Under the pieces are notes generated by a model, which was not told the origin of the DNA, did not search any database, and saw only the letters and a list, made by a program, of their open reading frames with translations. The position numbers and the translations under genes were made by a program. From the NCBI GenBank assembly GCA_949296805.1, contig CASFPO010000011.1:1-44343 (forward strand): a stretch of 44,343 nucleotides of DNA, in the 5' to 3' direction. This document shows positions 1 through 12,900 of the stretch, piece after piece; position 1 is the stretch's first letter, and each line of letters begins with the position of its first letter. This DNA comes from an uncultured Bacillota bacterium (lineage in GTDB: Bacteria > Bacillota > Clostridia > Christensenellales > UBA1242).

Positions 1-12
1 ATAATAATTAAT

Positions 13-41
13 AAAAAAATCACGAAAATCGTGATTTTTTT
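13..41. terminator. Intrinsic terminator, likely used by the DUF1858 gene
   Basis: A 13-bp perfect stem with an AAA loop (bases 13-25 pair with 29-41), centred on CACGA/TCGTG and flanked by A and T runs. On the minus strand it ends in a U-tract 44 nt past the stop codon of the DUF1858 gene. It is symmetric and could work in both directions. Confidence 0.75.
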
Positions 42-84
42 GTATTTTTTAATAAATTTTTTTATTTTTTTGTCAAAAAATAAT

Positions 85-318
85 TTATTTTGAATTTTTT
101 TCTTTTAAATCTTGCAAATAAACTTCGTTTAATTTTTTAATTAAAAAGTCAGCGTCTACTTCGTGTACAAGTGCTGCCTCTTCAACAGTTTCTTCTAGTC
201 CTAGGTGACAAAAAATGCAATGCATACCAAAGCCTAAAAATACCTCGCCAAGTTTTTCGTCAAGTTGCAGTACATCATCAATTATCATATCTTTTGTTAT
301 CTTCTTTCTTTTTGCCAT
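85..318 (-). CDS. DUF1858 small redox-disulfide protein
   Basis: A 77-aa cytosolic protein of the DUF1858 type (also called hybrid-cluster-associated redox disulfide domain). The hallmark is the GMHCIFCHLG segment with a C34-x-x-C37 pair, preceded by an amphipathic region (DVLQLDEKLGEVFLGFG) and followed by a short helical tail. Family members are about 60-80 aa, so it is full length. The CxxC pair suggests a thiol-redox or metal-binding role; the partner is unknown. It is transcribed away from the PRC-barrel gene and ends near the hairpin at 13-41. The ATG at 318 lacks a Shine-Dalgarno and sits 6 nt after a consensus -10 box, so the mRNA is probably leaderless. A second ATG at residue 11 is a less likely start because the basic N-terminus fits the family. 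Confidence 0.8.
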   Translation of the reverse strand: MAKRKKITKDMIIDDVLQLDEKLGEVFLGFGMHCIFCHLGLEETVEEAALVHEVDADFLIKKLNEVYLQDLKEKNSK

Positions 319-324
319 AGTTTT

Positions 325-352
325 ATTATAGCACTATCAAAAAAAATGTCAA
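325..352 (-). promoter_or_regulatory. Sigma-A promoter giving a leaderless DUF1858 mRNA
   Basis: On the minus strand, TTGACA (347-352) and TATAAT (325-330) are separated by 16 nt. Only AAAACT lies between the -10 box and the ATG at 318, so the expected transcription start falls on or next to the start codon. Confidence 0.75.
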
Positions 353-445
353 TGTTTTTTAAAGAATAAGCAATAAAAATTTTGACTTATTTTGTTTTAT
401 TTAACTTTTTATTCATAATTTTATTTTTGTTGTATATTTTATAGT

Positions 446-1123
446 ATGGAAAAAATCAGTTCGTATATTTCAAAAAAAGTAATTTCCTTGGAAGGCGAGT
501 TTTCTGGCTATGTTCTTGATGTCATTTTTGACGAGAAACTCGATAGCGTGCAAGGTTTTTTGGTTGTAGATGAAGAAAGTGAAGAGACTTTTGTTTTAAA
601 GAAAGGGGATATAAAGTCAGCCAGTGAGAGCTGTGTTATGATTGATTCAATTTTGGCTTTAACAAAAGCAATAGAAGAAGACACTTTTAATCCTATCAAC
701 AAAAATGTTTACGATACAAATGGAGTGTATCTAGGCAAAGTTATTGATGTCTTAGTTCACGGACAAGCTGTAAAGCGAATCATTACAGATAATTGTGAGT
801 TTTTTAAACGATTTTTGCGTAAAATTGGCAAAAAAAATATAATTTTTGGCAAAAGAATAACTTCAAAGGTAAAAGTAAAAGAATTGTTTATAGCACAAGA
901 CACTCAGCAGACAGTTGCCATTCAAAATGTAACAAATAATCAATCTAAACCATACAGAATATTTGCCAATCAAAATTCTATAATGGGCAGAACTATGCAA
1001 AGTGATTTATATGGCTATAATAATGAAATAATCGCTAAAAAATTTGATATAATTAATCAAAATATAATAAATAGGGCTAAATTGCATAATAAATTAAATT
1101 TTTTGGTATATTATAGCAAATAA
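446..1123 (+). CDS. PRC-barrel domain protein
   Basis: 225 aa. The N-terminus (ISSYISKKVISLEGEFSGYV, then DVIFDEKLDSVQGF) is a PRC-barrel beta-barrel fold of about 75 residues. A second copy starts near residue 83 (NKNVYDTNGVYLGKVIDVLV) and ends at KKNIIFGKRI. The C-terminal 80 residues are Asn/Gln-rich and unrecognised. PRC-barrel proteins of Bacillota (YlmC/YrrD types) are small cytosolic or sporulation-linked proteins of poorly known function, so no specific role is assigned. The ATG has no Shine-Dalgarno; a TATATT box at 433-438 lies 7 nt upstream, again suggesting a leaderless message, though no good -35 is visible. No terminator is evident before the VirB4 gene 98 nt downstream. Confidence 0.75.
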   Translation: MEKISSYISKKVISLEGEFSGYVLDVIFDEKLDSVQGFLVVDEESEETFVLKKGDIKSASESCVMIDSILALTKAIEEDTFNPINKNVYDTNGVYLGKVIDVLVHGQAVKRIITDNCEFFKRFLRKIGKKNIIFGKRITSKVKVKELFIAQDTQQTVAIQNVTNNQSKPYRIFANQNSIMGRTMQSDLYGYNNEIIAKKFDIINQNIINRAKLHNKLNFLVYYSK

Positions 1124-1173
1124 AACAGATATTTATCTTAATGTAAAATTTATGTAAAATCTCGCACAATCGT

Positions 1174-1203
1174 TTGTATTTTTGCAATATTTTGTAGTAA
1201 AAT
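1174..1203 (+). promoter_or_regulatory. Possible promoter for the VirB4/giant lipoprotein unit
   Basis: TTGTAT (1174-1179), an 18-nt spacer and TAAAAT (1198-1203), 18 nt before the ATG at 1222. An alternative pair is TTGCAA (1182-1187) with TATTAG (1205-1210). A GAGG Shine-Dalgarno at 1212-1215 lies 6 nt from the ATG. Confidence 0.4.
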
Positions 1204-1221
1204 ATATTAGCGAGGTTAAAT

Positions 1222-3906
1222 ATGATTAGAATTGTTCCTAGAAGAACTAAAGTTAAACTTGAATTTGTTAAAGGTTTTACCGCTTTAGATTTACTTCTAG
1301 CCTCTATTGCAGTCGTTGTTCTTATTGTGTTAATTGCTTCAAACTTTGATGGGCATATTTGGGTGGCTATGGTTTGGGCAATTTTTGCACTCGCTATGTT
1401 TTTTAAAATTGCCGATAGTGATAGATTCTATGTAACAATCACTCATATGGTCAGATTTTCTATGCAAAAGAAGAAGTATGAAAAAAATCCTAAATCAGGC
1501 AAAGCTAATATAAAAAATATTATACCTTTTGAATCAATTTATCAAGATAGATGTATCAACTATGGCAGTTACTTTGCAGAGGTGCTTGAAGTTAGCCCTA
1601 TCTTGTTTGAACTTTTAAATGAATATAGCCAAAACAATGTAATTGATGTTGGCTTTGGTAATGCTCTTAGAAGGCTTGATGACAATCAAGTGTGTGAGAT
1701 TGTTAAAATCAACAAGGCTATGGTGCTTGATAACTATGCCTATAATGAAAATAAAAAGTATGACAGACTACTTGACCAGCTTTATGAACATCAGATGACT
1801 CAAGAAGAGGTTGATGCCAGAGCTCCAATCTTTGAAGAGAGAGTTGCCTTTATTGAAGATCGTAATAGAACAAATAAAATTTATAAAGACTTTTTCTATC
1901 TTGTTGTTATGGGTAGAGACCTTGAAGCTCTTGAAAATACAGTCAATGGTATGGCAGCTTCGCTCTCAACAGCACTTACACCAGTATCTACAAGAAGACT
2001 TGTGGGAAGTGAGCTTGCAATATTTTTGCGTGCAAATTATAACAGGGAGTTTAATGAAAGAGAGCTTGAATCGGTGCCTTTTTCTGAATACATAAACTGG
2101 GCAACACCTAATAAAATAAAATTTTCTCCAGCTAGATATAACATTGATGGAAACTATTACCGAACTTATGCTATAACTGAGTATCCTCTTCAAGTTGGCA
2201 ATGCGTGGGGAGCATCCTTCTTCCTTTTGGATCGAACTAAAGTTGTTATGAAGTTTAAAAAAGCTCCAAAGTTTGATTCTGAAAAGAAAATTGATAAAGC
2301 CATAATGGATATGGAAACTAGACTTTCCAGAACAGGTAAAAGTAGTACTAGGATTGAAATTACCACCCATCTTCAAACACTTAGAAATTTGCTTGCTGAA
2401 CTTAAAAACAACAACCAACAACTTTATGACGTTAACACCTTTATAACTTGCGAAGACTCTGCAAGAAAGGATGTTAAAGCAGTGCTTAAGCAAGAAGGTT
2501 ATCGCTATACCGAACTTTTTGCTCGTCAAATTGATGCTTTTATCAGCACTGGTATCTCGATGAGAGATAATATTAAGGAACTTCAAAGAGGTATTCCGAC
2601 ATATACACTCGCTGGCGTATTTCCGTTTATCTCGTCTGAGCTTCAAGATGAAAATGGCTTCTATATTGGAGATAATGAGTACCCGGTGTTTGTAGACTTT
2701 TTCAAGCGTGACGCACAAAGGGTTAACTCAAATATGATGATTATTGGAAAGTCAGGCTCTGGTAAATCTTTTGCAACCAAAACCTTGCTTGCAAATTTTG
2801 CAGCCGACAACACAAAAATATTCATCTGTGACCCTGAAAAAGAATATTCTAAATTGACTGATAACTTAAAAGGCAAGTTGATTGACGTTGGCTCTTCACT
2901 TCAAGGTATCATCAATCCTTTCCACGTAATTCGTGCCCTTGATAAAGATGATGAAGAAGAGGAAGAAGAGGAGGAAGAATTTACTAGCAACAAGCTTTAT
3001 GAAGAAAAAAATGACGACTCGTTTAACCAACATCTTCAATTTTTGGAGCAGTTTTTTAGAACTATACTTGAAGGTATCTCTTCAGACGCCTTTGAGATAA
3101 TCAACTCTCTTGTGCTTGACCTTTATAATAGATTTAATATAAATGAAAATACCGACTTGAAAAAATTAAAACCAAAAGATTATCCAACTTTTGATGATCT
3201 ATATTCTCTTTTGCAAGAGCGTTTAAAGACTGCTAAAGAGGAGTTTACTCTTAACAATCTTCGTGTAGCTGAGGCGTATATCCGAAAATTTGCAAAGGGC
3301 GGGCGTAACGCTAACCTTTGGAATGGGCCAACTTCAATTGAAACTAATGAAAATTTTGTATGCTTTAACTTCCAGTCGCTTATTGCAGGTAACAACGATA
3401 TGCTAACGAACGCTCAAATGCTTTTGGTGTTTAAATATATTGAAAATGAGATTATTAATAATAAGGATTATAATAAAATACATAACACAAATAGAAAGAT
3501 TATAGTCGTAGTTGATGAAGCTCATACCTTCATTAACCCTAAATATCCAATCGCTCTAAACTTTATGACGGCAATGGCAAAGCGTATTCGTAAGTATGGT
3601 GGAATGCAGGTGGTAATTACTCAAAATATCAATGACTTTGTAGGCTCTGAAGAGATTAAACGCCAGTCTACAGCGGTTATCAATGCCTGCCAGTATTCAC
3701 TTATCTTTTCATTGTCGCCAAATGATGTTAATGACCTTATTGAACTTTACAAAAACTCGGGTGGAATCAATAGAGAGGAGCGAAACCGAATTGTTTCTGC
3801 TCAGGTCGGACAAGCCTTTGTTATTACCTCTCCAACTGCAAGAACAATGGTTCAAATTCGACCGCTTGACTATGTTGTTTCTATCTTTAAAGAGAGGAAT
3901 GAGTAA
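1222..3906 (+). CDS. PrgI(VirB3)-VirB4 fusion, type IV secretion-like ATPase
   Basis: 894 aa. Residues 1-90 resemble PrgI, the VirB3 counterpart of Gram-positive conjugation systems: a short basic start (IVPRRTKVKLEF), two membrane helices (about 22-41 and 46-63), then a basic linker. From residue 95 the protein follows VirB4/TraE: an N-terminal domain beginning NIKNIIPFESIYQD, then the ATPase with Walker A GKSGSGKS (509-516) and Walker B VVVDEAH (D765, E766). A run of nine glutamates (577-585) interrupts the ATPase between Walker A and B. VirB4 proteins power substrate movement or pilus dynamics at the inner face of the membrane. No VirB6, VirD4, relaxase or lytic transglycosylase gene is present in the window. 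The next gene, 54 nt downstream with no terminator between, encodes a giant lipoprotein, so the two are probably co-transcribed. Confidence 0.85.
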   Translation: MIRIVPRRTKVKLEFVKGFTALDLLLASIAVVVLIVLIASNFDGHIWVAMVWAIFALAMFFKIADSDRFYVTITHMVRFSMQKKKYEKNPKSGKANIKNIIPFESIYQDRCINYGSYFAEVLEVSPILFELLNEYSQNNVIDVGFGNALRRLDDNQVCEIVKINKAMVLDNYAYNENKKYDRLLDQLYEHQMTQEEVDARAPIFEERVAFIEDRNRTNKIYKDFFYLVVMGRDLEALENTVNGMAASLSTALTPVSTRRLVGSELAIFLRANYNREFNERELESVPFSEYINWATPNKIKFSPARYNIDGNYYRTYAITEYPLQVGNAWGASFFLLDRTKVVMKFKKAPKFDSEKKIDKAIMDMETRLSRTGKSSTRIEITTHLQTLRNLLAELKNNNQQLYDVNTFITCEDSARKDVKAVLKQEGYRYTELFARQIDAFISTGISMRDNIKELQRGIPTYTLAGVFPFISSELQDENGFYIGDNEYPVFVDFFKRDAQRVNSNMMIIGKSGSGKSFATKTLLANFAADNTKIFICDPEKEYSKLTDNLKGKLIDVGSSLQGIINPFHVIRALDKDDEEEEEEEEEFTSNKLYEEKNDDSFNQHLQFLEQFFRTILEGISSDAFEIINSLVLDLYNRFNINENTDLKKLKPKDYPTFDDLYSLLQERLKTAKEEFTLNNLRVAEAYIRKFAKGGRNANLWNGPTSIETNENFVCFNFQSLIAGNNDMLTNAQMLLVFKYIENEIINNKDYNKIHNTNRKIIVVVDEAHTFINPKYPIALNFMTAMAKRIRKYGGMQVVITQNINDFVGSEEIKRQSTAVINACQYSLIFSLSPNDVNDLIELYKNSGGINREERNRIVSAQVGQAFVITSPTARTMVQIRPLDYVVSIFKERNE

Positions 3907-3960
3907 ACTCTTTAAATACTGTAAATTTCTTTGCTTTAAAATCAAAAGAAGGTAGGTTGT

Positions 3961-6900
3961 ATGGCAAAATCTAATAAATTAAGTATTTTAATATTTAGTT
4001 TTCTGCTTGTGATTGCAAGCCTGCTTTTTGTTGCTTGTGGCGAGAAAGATTACTCTAATGTCTACATAACTTCTTCTAGCGAAACGGTAGAACTTTTTGT
4101 GGGAGAGGAGCAAAATATCACTTTAACTATTAACAATCCTGTTAGTAATATGAGCGGTTCTTTAACGCATAATCCTCCACAAGATGGATACTTTTCGGTA
4201 AGCGTTTATAACTCTTCTTCCTATTCTACAACCTATACTATAACTGCCTTGAGCGGTGGAGAGGAGGCGTTTACTGTAAGGACAGATGAAGGCGGTATTA
4301 GCTACTCTGTAAATATAATTGTTAGAGAATATAGCACTTCTTTAATGCCAAAAGAAGATGCTTTATATCTATCTTTGTCAACACCGTATATACCAAGCGC
4401 AAGCGACTTTACTTTTTCTGATAATGCAACAGAGCGAGAACTTGCTTTCTATTTCTTCGGGATAACTGATCAGCGTATTGATGAAGAAGATTTACTTCAA
4501 GGGGAAGAATTTATCAACTCTTTTGAAAGCGTTTCTCTCGCTGAGCAAAATTCAAATCGTTACCTAGTTTTTGAAGATAGCCAAGGGCTATTGTACTCGC
4601 TTAGCTCTCCAGAAACCTATGATCAAAGCGTTAGATATCATTTTGTGCAAGTAGAGCAAGAAGACGGGCTTTATAATTTTGATGAGGTAAACGCTTATAA
4701 TGTAAATGAGGGTAACAAATTTACCTACCTTGCTGTGTATACTCTTTCCGATGGTCAACTTTTGACCTGCCAAAGAGATTTTTATGTTTTAACGGATATA
4801 AATTATCAAACGCTTTCACACGATGTAGGATATAGAATTGTAGAATATGCTGATGAATACACTTTTGGCTCAGACTATGTATATAAATTACCAAACAGTG
4901 AAAATGCGGAAATAACCCTTGTGCCTAGCTTTCAAAGTACTATAGAAGAGGGCTTCTTTGTTGGAAATACTGCCGATTTTATGACCGCTTATGTAGAGGT
5001 AACTTTACAAACTCAGTCTAGCTTGTTAAATGTTAAAGCATCAAATAGTCAAAATAGCAATATTATCAATTCTGTAAAGTTAGGACAGCTTTCTCAAGGC
5101 GGATACACCACATATTATTATCAAGCAAATTGTGCAACTTCCACTTTTGCGACTACTAATTTTAATTTAACCTTTTTCTATAAAGGTTTTGAAAATAGCG
5201 ATGATCCAAATGTAAACTTTACCTATTCCATTCCAGTAAGTATCAGATTAATACCAACCAGTTTATTGCTTAATGATATAGATTTAAATAATGTTGAACA
5301 AGTTTTTACCTTCTATAATCACTATGCTCCTGGGCAGTCTTATGGCTGGCAACGCTTTTATCTATCTTTAAACCCGCAGGATGCCGAGTTTGATTATATG
5401 CAGATAAACCTTACTGGCTCTGGCTTGCAACTGCAGTATGATGGCAACACTTATTTTGACCAAGTAGTTACAATCTATAGCCTTGATATGCCTATTTATA
5501 TTAAAGGCAGTGATAACGCTCCAATCTCTACTGAAAATGAGCAACTTCCTATTACCTTGTACTTTAATGTGCTTCAAGAGGGCAGTTATCAAGCAAATAT
5601 GCAATATCAAATCGTGCAAGGTGCTACTGCAATTGACTATGTAGATCAAGAACTAGAAAATCAAACTCTTTATTTAGATTATAATGCAGGGGAACAAGAG
5701 TTTTTACAACTCTATGCCGACTCTTATTTTCAAAGTATTTCTATTGAAGGCGATAGCAATATTGTTAGGTTTGTTTTAGGTGACACTCCTTATATACTTG
5801 AAGGAGGAAGATACATCCTTAACCTAAGGGTTGTACCTTTGGCAATAGGTAATGGTAACTATTCAATATCACTAGATAACGGTATACAAATACCTATTTC
5901 AATAGCGGTAGAAGAGTCACTTGAAAGTGTTTCTGTAGTCACTCAAAATCAGCAAAATAGCATAAGATATTCTGAAAATATTTCTGAAGATGACAGAAAT
6001 TCTACCTTGTTTTATGTTTATAATAGGAGTGGTCAAGAAAACTATTTTGATGTGCAAGTGATTGCAAATGATAATCCTAATTCCTCAGCTATAAATTCAA
6101 TTCAGTTTAATACTGCGTCGCAAATAATCACTATTGAAGATTCCTTTAATAACAATAAAAATTTTAATATCTATTTAAGACAAAATGGCTCAAGCACTCT
6201 TGAACTTGTAGTTGCTGGTTACCAAATAGAAAACTTTAAGGTATCCGAAATACCACTGTATTATTATATCGACATAGTTGCATTTGATTATATAGGTTCA
6301 CTTAATGTATTTAAAGAAAGTGATGGCAGAGGCGACTATATTGACCCTAACAGTCCAAATTTTAATACTAGCAACTATGGTGTAAGCGCTTCTTATGCCG
6401 ATGTGTATTCTGGTACAAATAACTTAAATGCAAGAACGGTCATTTTTAATGTTTCTGTCAATAATACAGATGCATATCTTTTTGCTGAGCCATCAAGGTT
6501 AAATCAAAACGAGAGATATGCCTTTGTTCCAAGCTTTTTTGAAGAAAGATTTGTATATTGGGAGACTGACTGGACAGGGGGTATAACTTTAAACGGTCAG
6601 CCTACAAGCATAATGTATTACGACCAAGACAATGCAAGTAGCAACGTTTACACCCTTTCAGGCGTTGGAACTTTTGATACCTCGACTAGAACGTTTACCG
6701 CTCTTGCAAATCTTGTAAATCCACGAGAATTTAAGTTAATCGCACATGTTAGACAATATGGCTATGTTTTCTCATACACAATAAATGTTAGAATCTCTGT
6801 TTATGAAGAAGTAGATAACATAACTCTCCAAGATGCCATAACAAGCCTTGAATTTACCTCGACTAACCGAGAGCTTTCACTTATAGCATACCCAACAAAT

Positions 6901-9900
6901 CCAACTGCAACAAATGGAGAGATAGTTGCTTTGTTTGAGGGAGGAGAAATTCCAACAGGAGTGCAAAATCAAACTGTAAGTATGCTTACTGAGGACTCTG
7001 TGCAGTATATAGAAAGTGATGGCAGGTATCAAATAATCTTGACGATTAATGACGAGTTTGTTACCTATGGCGAGACCTATACAGAGGAAATGGTGGGTAC
7101 ACTTCGTATTGTGGCTAGGGACTGGCTTGATGAAAACAACAACATCTATAGTCAGTACAGTAGCAAGGTTATTGAGATTGCTGTATATTTTGCAAATGGA
7201 ACAGAAAAAAATAGAATTACCTTAACCTCTGCTCAAGATATTGCAAATATGAACCTTTCTGCTCATTATAAAATTAGCTCTACTATCGACCTTTCGTCTA
7301 TTAGCAATAGGTTGCCTTTAGGTCAACTCTCTGGCTCTATTGTCGGGACAGGCGAGTATGCCTCTATTATAGGCATCAATATTATAAATGGCAAAATTGA
7401 AGAGCAGAACAGTTATTATGGGCTATTTACTTCGATTGCTGAAGGCGGATATCTAGAATATATCTCCTTTTCAGGAGAATTTAATATAGGTAGTGCAAAT
7501 AATCAAAGCACTTATGCACCAGCAAATAGTTATATCGGGCTTGTTGCTGGTGTGAATAATGGTTCTCTTATCAATATTGGGGTAAATATTTCAAGCTCTC
7601 AAGTCAATATGATAAGCGGTCAGTTTGGCGGTGTTGTGGGCGAAAATAATGGTTTAATACTGCAAGATTACACTTTGTTTGAGGCTAGTAGCTCGCAAAC
7701 AAGGTCTTGGACACCAGACCAACTTAGCAATAATAATAGCATTGGAAGTGGCAGATTTGATTACGCAGGCTTAATGCCTAAAATTTTGGCATATTATCAA
7801 GATGCTCTATATGTTAATTATATCTCAAACTATCAAGGTCAGTCTCAACTTAACACTTATGTGGGTGGTGCAATAGGTTATAATAATGGCGTTGCTAGAA
7901 AAGTTGACTCTAAGGTGCTAACCTTTATTGGTTATACAAACTATATGGCATACTCTTTGATATACGCAAATCAAGTGACTTTTGGTGGTGCTATCAACAT
8001 AACAAACATAGCTTATGTGGGCGGTCTTATTGGAGCAAGTGGCAACAGCAGTACAATAGATAGTGGCTACAATTTATACCAAAATAGTGTGCTAAACTTT
8101 ACAAAATATCTACACTATCAAGGCTCAAATGAGGCTGATAGTACAAACGATTATCAAGCAGGTCAAGGAATTGTTGTAGGGGGAGAAGTAAGCGGTTACA
8201 ACTATGTTGGCGGTGTGATTGGGTACATTGACGAGGTAGGAAATAACGGTATTGACCTTGACAACTTTACAGGTATAACCTCTCGCACTTTTGTAAGAGG
8301 ACAACTTGCGTCAAGTACTTCGGGTATTGCAAATGTTGCGGGAATTGCCTATGTAAGCAGGGCAGAAACTCTTCGCAATGCTTTTGCTATGCAGGCTGTC
8401 GACGAGGGTGGAGCTGGAATAAATGCTTCTATGATTATATTGTATAATTCATCAGTAGTTACTGATTACTTTAGTGATGTAAGTGGCAATATTGCCAATT
8501 CTAATAAGTTAGCCTTTGGTATATCTCGCAGTAACAATGCAGATGTTATGTATGGCACTGAAGGAGAGGCTCAAGCAAACAAAAATTATATCAATGTAAC
8601 CTCTTTTGTAATCTCAAGGACAAAGTTTGAGATGGAAGAGACTACTATGAATATAACAAGTTACAACAGAACAAGTTATTATGGCGATTTTGTGATTGTT
8701 GGCAATAGTGACAGCGGTAGCGTTTTGCTTGCACAAAGCTTTTTCGTAGAAGGCGATGAGCAGTATCTTTCACTAAGTGCAAAATATAACAACAAAATGA
8801 CTGCACAAAACACTTTAAATTATCAAGGCGTAGGCAATAAAGAAGTTTACTTTATGTTCTATTTTAGTGCGTCTTATCAATCAAGTGAAAGCCAGTATCA
8901 TCAGGACTTACTTGATCTATATATGAATTATGTTAATTATAATAGTTTGCTGTATCCTTTTATTACAAATGGAGAGATGATATTTACGTCTAACACTCCA
9001 AATATACTAACTATCGACCAAAATGGAAGAATAAACGTTAAAACTACTGGACTTGCTCATATATCAGCTAGCAGTGTGCTTAACACAAATAATGCGTTAG
9101 AGTTTTATATTTATGTGGTCAATTATTTTAACCCTGATGAAGAAAGTTTTACCTCGTCATCAGAGCAGACCTCTATTATTTATCCAAACGGCTCGGTAAA
9201 CTCAACTCCGCTCGGCGACTCTACAATTAACTTGAGAGGAGAAAATAGTGCTTCACTTTTTGTAAGACCGCACTACGCTCTACAAGTTAGCCTTCCAAAT
9301 GTCAGCGGTGGCAGTCTGACTTTTGAGTCTGACTCAACAGGCCAGGCAACATTAAGCAATGTGGTGTTTACTTTAACTGCCAATACAGTGGTGTCTGCTC
9401 AAGTGTCGGCTGTAACTAGAGTGGAGGGAGATAACATAATTGATGCAAGAGAAGAGCTTGATATTGATATAACAAGCCAGACCATCACAATTAGAAGAAA
9501 TGACCAAACTTTAGAGGCTGACTATAAACTTACCATTACACCTTTGCTTAACTTAAGTTTTGTAGAACTTGAAACAGTGGGCAATAGCTTAGTTGATATT
9601 GTGTATTCTTCAAATGTCAATCGAGAACTAGATAATGTTACTGTCAACTATAAAAAAGGAGCAATTAGTATAACTAATTCTAGATATAATGAAGTTCCTT
9701 TTATTTCAAGCAAACAAATTGATGAAACGATTATTATAAATTCAACCGCAGAAGAAGAAATTCCATATTATTACATTGCAAATATTGACGGAGAAAATTT
9801 GCAAGGCAGTGAAGAGCTTAAACAATTAAACTACGCCTTCCTTTTTGACACAAATAATGAGTATGGAAGAGATTTCCTCTTTAATGTAAACTTTGAAATG

Positions 9901-12900
9901 GACCAAAATAATCTAAACAATCTCTCCAGTCAAAAATTCTATTTGACTATAACTGTAAACAAAAATTCTCCAGTCTACCAAAATAGATATTTAGAAAATA
10001 TCTATGGTCAATATGTTATTTACATCCTTGCTCAGTCAAACACCGAAGTCTTTACTTATTTTGTTATAAATTTTGAGCAGACTAACATCCTTTCTGTAGT
10101 TGTAGACAATTACACCAATCTTTCAGAAACAACAGGCAGTAGCGGAGTTTCCTCTACCTCTGATTATGCAGTCCCAGGAACAACTGGTCTTTTGGCTATC
10201 ACTGTTACGCCAGATGATAGTGACTTTGACTATATCTTAATTGAAAATGCTGAAGCTAATTACCAAACAGGAAATGCCGTTGCAACCTTTGGTTTCTTGG
10301 CAAGATATGCTAGCCTAAATGGAAATGGAGAAATTTTTGACGACAAGTCTATTATAGGCTCTTCTACCTCAACAGGTATCAGACTTGAACTTAATGATAT
10401 CATCAACACTTATAACCAAGAGGATGCAAGCGGAAATAATCTATATTATACCTATAATGGGATAATCTATATCAGATATAATATGGGATCTTTAAATGTG
10501 ATTGATGGCAGTCTGTCAAATATCGTAATATCCTTAATTAAAGATAATCAAATTTTCACAACTACCAAACAACTTACCGTGCAACTGCAAAATTATGTCA
10601 CAGTTGAACTTGATGGAAAAACTCCTACAAATACAAATGTTGATGGCTATCACGCACACTATTCTGTGGCAAGAGGCTTAAGATATAGACTTAATATAGG
10701 CTCCTATGGCTATATGTCATCAAGTATTTCACAGCCAACGGTGTCAAATAGTGAACTTGCCTCTATTGTAGAAGAAGATGGTGTTTATTATCTTCAAATC
10801 ACTTCAAATTCAGTAAATTACTTAAATGGTGGCAACTCCTTTGATATTACAATATCTGCAACTCAGCAAGAGGGCGACATAGAGCGTACTTCAAGCAGTA
10901 AAACAAGGGTTACAGTGCAAGAATACGTGCTAAACTATAATGACGAGAGCGAAAATCTAGATATTGTAGTCGGTATGGGAGAGGGTGTCGTTAATGTTCA
11001 AGTAGGCACTCAGACCACTTTTGAGATTGACCTGTTTGATTATATTGAATATGATTCCTCCAATATAGAAGTTGTAAATAGCATAAATTCCTTTATGGAC
11101 AGCTTGGATAGAAGGGGAATTTGGATAGCCTATACCAACCTTCTTACCGATAGTCAGCCAGATTATGGACAGGCAGACCAAGACGGACTGCAATATACTA
11201 TAGGTTATACCAACGATATAGCAAATAGCGGAAGCAATTATTACTTTAACTATAATGGCTTAAATATTACTCCACTTCGAACACATCTTCCAAATGATAG
11301 ATACTATTATTTCACTTACAGCTCATATATTGATTATTCAAGCTCAAGCGGAACCTATGTCATTTCTGACAATATAAACGCAACACATATAGCCACTGAA
11401 TTTGTAATCAATGTTTATTCTTCAAGCAGTGAAGAAAGCCCAATCCCAATCTATGATTATGAAGATTTTCTAAATATGCAAAATGGCTACTATATTCTGC
11501 TAAATGATATTACTCTTCCTCATACAGCAGATGAAGAGCAGGGCATTAAGGCATTTACTCCAAAGACAGCAAACTTTAGGTCGTTAGACGGCAATGGGCA
11601 TACCATCAACTTTGCAGGCAGTTATGATATGGGCTCGCTTGATAGCATAGGGCTATTTACCTCTTTGCCTAACGGTTCAATTATCAGAAACTTAAATGTA
11701 AACTTTACCGCTCCAAACGATGGCTCTGATGTGACGGTTGACGATAACGAGGATTATGGCTGGAGTGATTTACGAACGGTTAAGTTTACTACCTCGGCGT
11801 CTAGTTTTGACTTTGGCGGAATTGTTGTTGATAATCAAGGTATAATCACAAATTGTAGCGTAACAACGGATGTGGTCTCTGGCTCTGAGTACTATATTGC
11901 AGTACGTGCCGACAATGCACTAACTGGTGTAAGCTACATAGGTGGAATTTGTGCCACCAACGCAGGTTACATAACAAATTGTGAGGTATCTGCAAATATC
12001 AAGTCGCCATATAACATCGGCGGAATTGTAGGAATAAATAATGGAAAGATTGCCTCTTCTTCTTACAAAAACGGAAAACTAATAAACAATTCTCAGCAAA
12101 ATCAACATCTTGCAGGGTTTGCTGTAAGCAATTCTAGTGATGGACAAATTATTACAAGCTTTGTCTCGGGCGAGCAGTCAAACACCTCGCCATACAGTAC
12201 CGACCTAGATAGCTATCTTTCGTCAACTCTTGCCTCGGCTGGCTTTGTTTATCAAAATGAAGGTAGTATAAGCGACTGCTATACTGATATCAATCTTTCA
12301 AATACCTATTCTGATATGGCAGGCTTTGCATATTACAATGGCAATGGCGGAATAATCAAAAATTCCTTCTCTCTTTCTTTGCTAAGAAATAATGTAACAG
12401 CTTCCTCTGGCTTTGCAAGATATAATGTGCTAGAGGATATGCGTGGACAATTTATTAACTGTTATTACTTCTATAATCAAGAAATTTCTGGCGATAACTA
12501 TGATGATTTAGGCTATATAGATGGCTTTATTGAAGGTGCTGGAAATATCAACACCTCAGTTGTTCCAATCAATTATCAAGGAGTGCAAAGATTAAATGCC
12601 GGCGGATTTGCAAACCTTCAAGAGAATTTTCAAGATTTTTCATATCAAGATGAAATAGGTGTAAATGGTGTTTGGTTCTTTAGCAGAGGCAATAGCTCTA
12701 CCACCTTTATTGATTATATTCCTACTACAGAAAAGGTTACAATAGAAAGTAATGATGCCTCTCAAACTGATGTGCAAACAAATACCGTCTATAGAACAGA
12801 GCTGAAAACTTTTGCCTATTACAGACTTGAACTTGTTAGTGCAAATATCGATGTGCTTTCTATAAGAAACTTTAGCTATTCAGAGGTTGATGGCACTAGT

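Noticed and set aside
1124..1221. Terminator between the PRC-barrel and VirB4 genes
   Set aside because: Only a weak AGAT/ATCT pairing without a U-tract was found.
1966..2718. 250-codon open frame on the minus strand inside the VirB4 gene
   Set aside because: Lies opposite a gene with clear Walker motifs, has no SD and no plausible domain; a shadow of plus-strand codon use.
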